DNA of 20,501 nt from NCBI GenBank assembly GCA_964508975.1, contig CAZDVQ010000073.1:1-20501 (forward strand). The letters are read 5' to 3'. The notes beneath the pieces are model-generated. The model saw only the letters and a program-made list of their open reading frames with translations, ran no database searches and had not been told where the DNA came from. This document shows positions 14,712 to 20,501 of the stretch, piece by piece. The stretch is from CAZDVQ01 sp964508975 (GTDB lineage Bacteria; Bacteroidota; Bacteroidia; Chitinophagales; Saprospiraceae). A program made the translations under genes and the position numbers. Position 1 is the stretch's first letter; each line of letters starts with the position of its first letter.

Positions 14712-15848
14712 TTAATCCGCCAACACGAACAACTCGGACATGACGTGGTCGGCCAGGAGTTTGCCGGAACGACTGAGGCGGTAGATGCTGCCGCTTTGTA
14801 TTACTAAGCCTTGCTGCTCAAATTTGGCTAAACCTTGCTGTATTTGTTGCGTTATTTCGGCACCGGATAGGCTTTCTAGCTGCTGGAGGTCGAGGCCCCA
14901 CTGGGTGCGTAGGCCCACCATGATGCGCTCGTTTACTTGGTCATATAGGCTCAGTATTTCTTGCTCGGCAGGTAGGCTACCGGCCTCTATCGACTTGATA
15001 TACAGCGCGTTATTGGCTATATTCCATTGCCGGCTATGGCCGTTAAAACTGTGCGCCGATGGCCCTAAACCCAGGTAGGGAATCATTTTCCAGTAGTTGC
15101 CGTTGTGCACGGCGTAATGCGGTGGCTTGCAAAAGTTTGAAATTTCGTAATGCTCAAAGCCTGCAAGCGCCGTTTCGTCCATCAAAATCTCGAATTGGCG
15201 GGCGGCTTGTTGCTCGTCGAGCGGTAAAACCTTGCCTTTTTTAACCAAGTGTTCGAGCGCCGTTTTGGGCTCCACGGTCAAGGCATAGCACGAGAGGTGG
15301 CTTACGCCCAGCGATAACGCGATGTGTATATTTTCGCGCCATTGCTCATCGGAGCAAGTTGGCACGCCGTAAATTAAATCGATGGTTAGCACCTCAAAGC
15401 CGTAGCTTTTGGCCCTTCGGATAGCCGCCTGGGCCTCCTGCGCACTGTGTACGCGGTTGAGGTACTGCAAATCGGTATCAAAAAACGACTGTGTGCCAAT
15501 GCTCAAGCGGTTAATGCAGCCTTGACTGGCGAGCTCGGCCAGGTAGGCCTCACTCAGGTCGTCGGGGTTGGCCTCCAGGGTACATTCCGCCGTGGGTAAG
15601 CGGGTAAAATGTTGATCTATAGCGGCAAAAATCTGGGCAATTTGCGCCACGCTCAACATGCTTGGCGTGCCGCCGCCAAAGTAAACACTTTCAATCTCGG
15701 CGCCGTTCAGGTAATCGCGCTGCATGGCCAGCTCGGTAACGATGCAATCCACCATTTCCTGTCGGTAATTAGCCGAGGTAGAGAAATGGAAATTGCAGTA
15801 GTGGCAGGCTTGCCGACAAAAAGGAATATGTATATAAATACCGGCCAT
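14712..15848 (-). CDS. hemW: Radical SAM heme chaperone HemW
   Basis: This 378-residue protein begins MAGIYIHIPFCRQACHYCNF, with the radical SAM cluster ligands C11-x3-C15-x2-C18. The GGGTPS motif in ESVYFGGGTPSML (about 55-67) is the SAM-binding element, and ECTLEANPDDL, RLSIGTQSF and LIYGVP follow in family order. The C-terminal region has HNGNYW and YLGLGPSAHSF, as in HemW, and it ends in a HemN-type C-terminal domain. HemW carries heme for insertion into respiratory enzymes. The cluster pattern and 378-residue length favour HemW over the longer oxygen-independent coproporphyrinogen oxidase HemN. The ATG at 15848 follows the stop of the Cys-cluster protein gene by 43 bp, so the two may share a transcript. 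Confidence 0.93.
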   Translation of the reverse strand: MAGIYIHIPFCRQACHYCNFHFSTSANYRQEMVDCIVTELAMQRDYLNGAEIESVYFGGGTPSMLSVAQIAQIFAAIDQHFTRLPTAECTLEANPDDLSEAYLAELASQGCINRLSIGTQSFFDTDLQYLNRVHSAQEAQAAIRRAKSYGFEVLTIDLIYGVPTCSDEQWRENIHIALSLGVSHLSCYALTVEPKTALEHLVKKGKVLPLDEQQAARQFEILMDETALAGFEHYEISNFCKPPHYAVHNGNYWKMIPYLGLGPSAHSFNGHSRQWNIANNALYIKSIEAGSLPAEQEILSLYDQVNERIMVGLRTQWGLDLQQLESLSGAEITQQIQQGLAKFEQQGLVIQSGSIYRLSRSGKLLADHVMSELFVLAD

Positions 15849-15891
15849 GTTGAAGCTTTTTAGCCAAATGAGAAAATTTTAAACAGCTTCA

Positions 15892-16917
15892 TTAATTGCC
15901 AGGGGCCTTTAGGATGTCTAAACGCCACAATTTGATCAGTAAATCTTGCGGTAGCTTGACCGTCGACAGGCTGGTTACGGTGGCGGTATCGCGTTTACCG
16001 TCAAACAGTTGCAACGATTCGATAGCTTTCATCGGGAGCTCCACCACGCCTTCGCGGGTAAGTAGTTGTGCGTTGTCACCTTCTTGCCAGGCTTTCAGCT
16101 CGGTGTTCATTTCAAGCAATTCGGGCAGCACGGGGTTATTGACGCGGTTTACGGCCGTTTCGAGCTCAATTTTAGCCAGAAAAGTTTGAGGCTCAGCAAT
16201 CGATTTATAACCACGGGCATCCAAGGTTTGGATGGCTTCCCAGCATTGAATGTAAAACTGTTCAATCTGGTCTATATGCTCGCCCCATACTTCAGCAGCC
16301 ACCTCGGCGGGTGGGCGTTGGGTTTCAAAGTAAGGGTTTATTTCGGGTCCAGTAAGGGCGAGGCCACGCGTACAATAATCAATCAGGATGCGTTCGGCGG
16401 CAATTAAATATTTGCGCACGGCCAGCCAGAGTAGCTCACCGTCTTTTCCCGCTACAAAACGACAAAAATACGTGCTGCAAATGGCTTCGCGCCAAGGCCA
16501 AATGGTACAGTCGCCATCTTTGAGGTAAGGACAAAGCAGCTTGAGGTCATTGCCAAAATCTTCGTACAATTTATTTTCAAAGCGTTCGCGGTACACTTCG
16601 GTGCGGGAAATGCCCTGGGGCAATACGCCTTCCAGTGCTTGAATCTTGGCTCTAATCCGACGCTGGCCTTCGGCCAGCTCGGGGCGTTTATCGGCTAGGA
16701 TAGCCCCCACGAGGTAGTTGGGAATATCCGGGTGGTAGGTACAACATTTCAGGCCATCGCGGTAGTAGTTCAAACCCTCTATTTTCTCCTCGCCCGGCTT
16801 CAAGCACATGGCACAAGAAGCGCAAGTCGCCTCGGTTTCTTGCGGAATAGGCTGGTTGAATACCGCTGGTAAAAACTGGCGATATATGGCTGGCAGGTCG
16901 TCGTTAAGGCAGTACAC
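15892..16917 (-). CDS. Cysteine-cluster (YkgJ-like) protein
   Basis: This 341-residue protein uses GTG at 16917 as start; the upstream frame closes within 15 bases and the next in-frame ATG would remove part of the cysteine cluster. Cysteines are arranged as C32-x2-C35-x2-C38, then C58-C59, C129 in LLCPYL, C137 in GDCTIW, C147 in REAICSTYFC, and C152. That order (CxxCxxC, CC, CPYL...C.IW..R...C) matches the YkgJ-type domain thought to bind zinc or an iron-sulfur cluster. The C-terminal half (about 200-341) is helical and unrecognised. It lies between the palindromic terminator of the upstream gene and hemW. An iron-related role beside hemW is plausible but inferred. Confidence 0.75.
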   Translation of the reverse strand: MYCLNDDLPAIYRQFLPAVFNQPIPQETEATCASCAMCLKPGEEKIEGLNYYRDGLKCCTYHPDIPNYLVGAILADKRPELAEGQRRIRAKIQALEGVLPQGISRTEVYRERFENKLYEDFGNDLKLLCPYLKDGDCTIWPWREAICSTYFCRFVAGKDGELLWLAVRKYLIAAERILIDYCTRGLALTGPEINPYFETQRPPAEVAAEVWGEHIDQIEQFYIQCWEAIQTLDARGYKSIAEPQTFLAKIELETAVNRVNNPVLPELLEMNTELKAWQEGDNAQLLTREGVVELPMKAIESLQLFDGKRDTATVTSLSTVKLPQDLLIKLWRLDILKAPGN

Positions 16918-16934
16918 AGGGATGGAGTGGGTTT

Positions 16935-16972
16935 AAAAAAAATGTAGAGACGTGATTAAATCACGTCTCTAC
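16935..16972 (-). terminator. Perfect palindrome with T tract, terminator of the DoxX/MauE-type gene
   Basis: GTAGAGACGTGATT and AATCACGTCTCTAC form a perfect 14-bp stem around one A (16944-16972). On the minus strand it is followed by a single A and eight Ts (16942-16935), the form of an intrinsic terminator, 25 bp after the stop at 16998. The stem begins GTAGAGAC, which I know as the start of a widely dispersed palindromic repeat in Bacteroidota genomes, so this may be a repeat recruited as a terminator. Confidence 0.8.
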
Positions 16973-16997
16973 GTTGCAACAAGGCTATGCCTATTCA

Positions 16998-18542
16998 TTA
17001 TTTCATGTATTCAGCCTTCACCTTGGCGAAGTCTGGAAGTTGACGCCAGTGCCATTTTTTAACCACCACACCTTTTTTAAGGAGCAGTACACCAGGGTTC
17101 GAGCGGATGATGGTTTTCAACATGATATCATCGGCCTGGTAGAATGGATATGCGGCTTGTACCTCGTGGCGGAAGTCTTCTACCACGGCGTATTCGTTGA
17201 GTTTAGTAATCACGAACAGTTTTTTGCCATCTTTTTCAACGGCCTCGGCAAAAGTGTTCAACACGTCGGTGTAGCGTTTGTTGTAGCTACCGTCAAATTT
17301 CACGTTAGGTATTTTAACGGTTTTGTCCTGTATGCTAGCAATACGCGGTACCAAGTTAAACGAGTCCGGCGTAACGCGAACGGTATCTACCACCATCACG
17401 GTATCTTTCAGAACCACATCTTTGTAGGTCACGTCCAGGTGCAAGTCGTAGCTCACCACCATGAAAGTATAGTCGGGGTTCATCAGGATGTCGGTGGTCA
17501 CGTCGTTGCCGTTAAAGTCTTTCACTTCGAATTCTTTCACTTTCGAGTCGCAGTATTCTTTCACGGTAAAGGTTTCAACTACTTTCCAGCCATCGGCGGC
17601 AGGGTAGAGGTCGAGGCTTTTCTCGTCGGCAAATTCGTGGTCGCCTTGGGCATTCACAAAGTGCGTATAGGTTTTCGGGAAGTTTTTCTCGGTGGTTTTA
17701 GTTTCGTCTACTTTCCAGCCTTCTTCCTCGTACAAGTAAGCAAATTCAGGCTTCATGATGTCATCTGACGACAGGCTCACTTCCTTACCCGTTTTGGCAT
17801 TTTTGTACACGTAGTACATGGTTTTGCCGGGTGTGCTGGCAATACATTTGTTTTTAGCCACGTATAGGTCAACACCTTCGGCAAATGGACGGAAGTCAAC
17901 AATCGGCTCGTCCCAAACGTAGTTGCTCATGCAGAAGAAAATGCTGCCCGCAGTGGCCAAAGCAGCAATTACAAAGGCGCCAAACCCTTTGAAATATTGT
18001 AAAATATGGCGTTGGCCTACCAATAAAATAAGGCTAAGCACCAGTAAAACCACATCTTTACCAAAAGATACGATAGGCTTGAGCTTCAAGAAATCGCCAA
18101 AACAGCCACAATCGGTTACTTTGCCCGTATAGGCGGTAAAACCGGTCAAGAAGGTAAAGAACACGATGGTCAACAACAAAATCCAAACGCTTAACCTGCG
18201 CCAGATACCCAGCAACAAGGTAACACCAACCACCAGCTCCATCACGATCATGATAACGGCAAAGCTGAGGGCGTAGGGTGCAAGGGGCGTAAAGGCTTTC
18301 AGCAAGCTGTACTCGTTGAACACCTGGAAATATTGCTCCATTTTGAAGGCTGTACCCATGGGGTCAATGGCTTTCACGGCACCCGAGAAAATAAAGAGGC
18401 TACCGGTAAAGTTTTTCACAAAGTTAACGGGCCAATGCATCGGCAGCGGGTTGCCTTTTTTGGCCTTGGCCAGGAATGAATTCAGCAAAGTCAGCAGCAC
18501 GGCGGCAATGCCGATGTACAGGGCTAATGTATAAATGGTCAT
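16998..18542 (-). CDS. DoxX/MauE-type membrane protein (BT_3928-like) with extracytoplasmic C-terminus
   Basis: This 514-residue protein has TM segments at about 4-22, 45-60, 90-112, 118-138, 162-178 and 186-206. The loop KVTDCGCFGDFLKL (about 141-154) and the core GSLFIFSGAVKAIDPMGTA (47-65) are the signature of the DoxX/MauE-like group found in Bacteroidota and named after BT_3928. The remainder (about 207-514) is extracytoplasmic. It ends in a segment that looks thioredoxin-like (LFVITKLNE, then SNPGVLLLKKGVVVKKWHW), although there is no CxxC pair in it, so a thiol redox role by that domain is unlikely. In other Bacteroidota I recall such genes near tpiA; those neighbours are absent here. 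It has a convincing promoter at 18759-18790 and a terminator just after the stop. Confidence 0.85.
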   Translation of the reverse strand: MTIYTLALYIGIAAVLLTLLNSFLAKAKKGNPLPMHWPVNFVKNFTGSLFIFSGAVKAIDPMGTAFKMEQYFQVFNEYSLLKAFTPLAPYALSFAVIMIVMELVVGVTLLLGIWRRLSVWILLLTIVFFTFLTGFTAYTGKVTDCGCFGDFLKLKPIVSFGKDVVLLVLSLILLVGQRHILQYFKGFGAFVIAALATAGSIFFCMSNYVWDEPIVDFRPFAEGVDLYVAKNKCIASTPGKTMYYVYKNAKTGKEVSLSSDDIMKPEFAYLYEEEGWKVDETKTTEKNFPKTYTHFVNAQGDHEFADEKSLDLYPAADGWKVVETFTVKEYCDSKVKEFEVKDFNGNDVTTDILMNPDYTFMVVSYDLHLDVTYKDVVLKDTVMVVDTVRVTPDSFNLVPRIASIQDKTVKIPNVKFDGSYNKRYTDVLNTFAEAVEKDGKKLFVITKLNEYAVVEDFRHEVQAAYPFYQADDIMLKTIIRSNPGVLLLKKGVVVKKWHWRQLPDFAKVKAEYMK

Positions 18543-18614
18543 GTTCTGGTATAAATTACAGAGGTGAGTAATGGCTTGTTGCTGGGTGCTAAGTGCGGGT
18601 ACACCTAGTGTTTG

Positions 18615-18726
18615 TTTTTTTGGGGCGCCCCGGCGCTACGCGCCGTCGGCGTGCTCCGGGGTTCGCTAATCGCTCCGTGCTACGCACCAGCGCCTACGGC
18701 GCTGCCCTACGCATGCCTGGCGCAGG
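18615..18726 (+). repeat. Structured dispersed repeat, type 1 copy E
   Basis: The element begins with seven Ts, then the palindrome GGGGCGCCCC (18622-18631) and the hairpin GGCGC-TAC-GCGCC (18632-18644). Next come the shared block GGTTCGCTAATCGCTC (18660-18675), GTGC-TAC-GCAC (18677-18687) and AGCGCC-TAC-GGCGCT (18689-18703). The last two line up exactly with copy A, but the loop differs (TAC against GAA). It lies between the promoter and the start codon of the minus-strand gene. Confidence 0.8.
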
Positions 18727-18758
18727 GGAAATCCTGAGGGTTTTACCCCGATTAGCTG

Positions 18759-18790
18759 CAAAGATACAGCAAGGTATGGAATTACACAAA
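18759..18790 (-). promoter_or_regulatory. Promoter of the DoxX/MauE-type gene
   Basis: On the minus strand TTTG (18790-18787) and TATCTTTG (18766-18759) are separated by 20 bp, which matches the Bacteroidota housekeeping consensus TTTG / TAnnTTTG at its normal spacing. Transcription would begin near 18752, leaving a 5' leader of roughly 210 nt that includes repeat E. Confidence 0.7.
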
Positions 18791-18914
18791 AAACTTTAAC
18801 TAAAGATTTAGTTAAATTATACCTAGCAGTGATAGCCAAGATGCGCTCATGCCTCCCAGTTCCAATCAAAACCGACTTTGCCGCCACGAGCCCCTACGTG
18901 CTAACCCCTAAAAC

Positions 18915-20216
18915 CTAATAATTAATAACTAAAAGCTTGGAAATACCCCTTCTTCCATCCGCCAGTACCAGCTCCACGAGGTAGAGGCCTGGTGCTAAGC
19001 CCGCGAGGTCCAGCTCAACTTGAGCCGACTGCGTTTGTTGTAGCAAGATTGCTTGGCCCAGTTGGTTGTATAACTTTACCTGTACTATCTCGCTAGCATC
19101 CTTGCTCACCAGGTAGGCGAGCCCCCTGGCCGGGTTCGGGAATACCGAGAACGCTGCTTTAGCATAACCTCTAACCCCAACGGGTAAACCCTCGCCTTCC
19201 AGCGCTACTTTGTACCTCGAGCGGGGAGCATCGTGCGTGATGTAAAGGCTGTCCTGGTAGTTCTGAACCGCCGTGGGCGCGAAGCCCACGCTCAACAACA
19301 CGCTGTCGCCCGGGGGCACACTATATTGCCCCGTGGGCGCTATGAAAACCGGGTTTTGCGTTGAAAAGCCGCTGACGTGCAAGGTATCAAGCCCAGGGTT
19401 GCGCAACCAGAACGACCGGTTCTCTTGCTGCCCCACGGGCGTGGCCGCGAACAACAACTGCTGCTCGCTAGCCTCTATGCGCATGCGCCCAGCAGGGATA
19501 CTACAATCACCACCCAAGGGAACCACGCACAAGTCGTCTATGTAGGCATTAGCATATAAAAAATTAAATGATGATGCTACCGTGTCAATCTGGGCCGTAT
19601 TAAAATACAAAAAATTACCAATCATCAGGTATTGGTAGTTGGAATCTGCCTGGAATAAGGTATTAAAGGGGACCCAGCTTGCAGTGTCATTAATAATGAA
19701 ATCCACATGCCCGTGGTCATAGCCTGTTTTGAATGCGGGATTGCTCAATGCATTGTACGTTTCATTTGTAAATAATATTCCCAAGTTATTAGCATGCACA
19801 GGAGGTAACTCAGAAGCACTTAGACGAAAACTGACTTCATATAAATCCCCCTCAATCAAAATACTTTTCAATTCATTAATCATTATCTCACTGACATCGC
19901 CATAAAAATTAGGGTTGGGGTCGAACAAATAGCCCAGTCCAGCATAGTTATTGCCCAAATAAGGTATTTGATAACCCATGAAATTAAAAGGAGTGTTAGT
20001 ACTTAATATGTTCCCATTGCAGCTAGAAAATAAGTCTGGACTAAAATAACCACTGTGCCAATACCTCGCCTTCGAAAGTTCATCGATCCCTGAAAGGGGG
20101 TAAGCACTATTTAATTCTGGGCAAGCGGTTATCTCCTCAAAACTACCATTTTGTACTAAATTCTGTGCTTTACCCAACAGGCCCAGCAGCATAAAAACGA
20201 AAAATGTATATTTCAT
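18915..20216 (-). CDS. Secreted T9SS cargo protein with choice-of-anchor-type domain
   Basis: This 433-residue protein has a signal peptide MKYTFFVFMLLGLLGKAQ (1-18). The mature N-terminus NLVQNGSFEE..CP (19-33), with later ARYWHSG and SPDLFSSC, fits a Bacteroidota family of extracellular domains that begin NLV.NpSFE..CP and are also found on OmpA-like proteins. Residues about 245-343 form an ASH/HYDIN-like immunoglobulin-type domain (LLFAATPVGQQENRSFWLRN through YKVALEGEG), often called choice-of-anchor D. Residues about 356-433 are a type A T9SS sorting domain (FSVFPNPARGLAYL ... GLYLVELVLADG ... KLLVINY), which directs export across the outer membrane and is then cleaved. The ligand is unknown. 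The gene starts 7 bp after the stop of the upstream T9SS gene and is probably co-transcribed with it. Confidence 0.85.
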   Translation of the reverse strand: MKYTFFVFMLLGLLGKAQNLVQNGSFEEITACPELNSAYPLSGIDELSKARYWHSGYFSPDLFSSCNGNILSTNTPFNFMGYQIPYLGNNYAGLGYLFDPNPNFYGDVSEIMINELKSILIEGDLYEVSFRLSASELPPVHANNLGILFTNETYNALSNPAFKTGYDHGHVDFIINDTASWVPFNTLFQADSNYQYLMIGNFLYFNTAQIDTVASSFNFLYANAYIDDLCVVPLGGDCSIPAGRMRIEASEQQLLFAATPVGQQENRSFWLRNPGLDTLHVSGFSTQNPVFIAPTGQYSVPPGDSVLLSVGFAPTAVQNYQDSLYITHDAPRSRYKVALEGEGLPVGVRGYAKAAFSVFPNPARGLAYLVSKDASEIVQVKLYNQLGQAILLQQTQSAQVELDLAGLAPGLYLVELVLADGRRGISKLLVINY

Positions 20217-20223
20217 GGCTCAA

Positions 20224-20501
20224 CTATTTAATAATCAATAATTTATCTGTAAAGGTACTCCCGTCGGCACAGTAGCCTTCCAAAATGAACAAACCGTTCT
20301 GCCAGGCCTCGCAGGGTATTTCCAGCAAATCACGGCTACCCGTCAAGTCTTGTTGCCACACCAGTTGGCCATCCAAGCCACGTACCTGCACGCTTTGCAA
20401 TGCCCTATACTTGCCCTGCAATTGTATGTTCAAGTAATCCCGCGCCGGGTTGGGGTATATCAAGTAAGCATCTTCCTCGGTGCTTGGCGCGGCCTCCCGC
20501 A
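20224..20501 (-). CDS. C-terminal part of a T9SS cargo protein (cut by the window edge)
   Basis: The frame is open to the right end of the window. The only start-like codon in the visible part is a TTG at 20463, but the frame continues upstream as a Glu/Ala/Ser/Pro-rich linker ending in TEEDAYLIYPNPARD, so this is the C-terminal end of a longer protein. The YPNPARDYLNIQL block, the middle VQVRGLDGQLVWQ, and the final GLFILEGYCADGSTFTDKLLIIK are a type A T9SS sorting domain of about 80 residues. The functional domains lie outside the window. It precedes the 433-residue cargo gene by 7 bp. Confidence 0.85.
   Translation of the reverse strand, partial: REAAPSTEEDAYLIYPNPARDYLNIQLQGKYRALQSVQVRGLDGQLVWQQDLTGSRDLLEIPCEAWQNGLFILEGYCADGSTFTDKLLIIK

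Larger units (their letters stand above)
18543..18914. other. Intergenic region with promoter and repeat E in the 5' leader
   Basis: This 372-bp tract has no credible gene. It holds type 1 repeat copy E (18615-18726), a Bacteroidota promoter reading leftwards (18759-18790), and an AT-rich stretch 18780-18830. Further right, 18831-18914 shows no feature that I can name. The tract separates the DoxX/MauE-type gene from the T9SS cargo gene whose 3' end is at 18915. Confidence 0.7.

Noticed and set aside
18593..18887. Open frames over repeat copy E
   Set aside because: They are repeat-derived, and one runs through the promoter of the DoxX/MauE-type gene.

Overview
The window looks like chromosomal DNA from a Bacteroidota species, probably environmental (Saprospiria, Chitinophagia or Cytophagia are plausible; I cannot resolve which). 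The evidence is two C-terminal type IX secretion (T9SS) sorting domains, promoter boxes of the Bacteroidota form TAnnTTTG, a Bacteroidota-type YidC with Lys at the TM2 charge position, a DoxX/MauE-like protein of the type named after Bacteroides BT_3928, and several dispersed palindromic repeats. Most genes lie on the minus strand.

Layout. 1-55 is an octamer tandem repeat cut by the window edge. 54-2708 (-) holds yidC followed 3 bp later by a FecE/FhuC-type ABC ATPase gene. 2709-3137 is intergenic: yidC promoter, simple repeats, one copy (A) of a structured repeat, and a palindrome. 3138-7176 (+) is a three-gene block that runs against the main gene orientation and is bounded by repeat copies A and B. 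It encodes a single-HKD PLD nuclease with a probable EVE/PUA-like C-terminus, a P-loop (AAA/STAND-like) ATPase, and a protein with a degenerate-ATPase-like N-terminus and eight TPRs. The last two genes overlap by one base (TAATG). This is the best candidate for an undescribed conflict or antiphage system. 7364-7876 (-) is a small secreted or membrane protein gene. 8081-9286 (+) encodes a DoxX-like membrane protein, converging on and overlapping 9255-10148 (-). 9255-13547 (-) is a tight operon of three uncharacterised envelope proteins: a lipoprotein with a possible TIM barrel, a large helical-repeat lipoprotein, and a membrane protein.

13548-14711 is a 1.16-kb gene-free tract filled with structured repeats of at least three families. 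14712-16917 (-) pairs hemW with a gene for a Cys-cluster (YkgJ-like) protein. A perfect 29-bp palindrome followed by a T tract terminates the upstream gene 16998-18542 (-), which encodes a DoxX/MauE-type membrane protein with an extracytoplasmic, possibly thioredoxin-fold, C-terminus. That gene's best promoter lies upstream of repeat copy E, so the repeat should be transcribed in its 5' leader. 18915-20216 and the truncated 20224-20501 (-) encode secreted T9SS cargo proteins in tandem.

Working picture: an envelope-oriented chromosomal segment (membrane insertion, lipoproteins, T9SS cargo, heme chaperone) interrupted by an AT-richer, oppositely oriented, possibly mobile nuclease-ATPase-TPR block, with intergenic spaces colonised by a covarying family of hairpin repeats. 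All functional statements come from reading motifs by eye; no database search or structure prediction was run.
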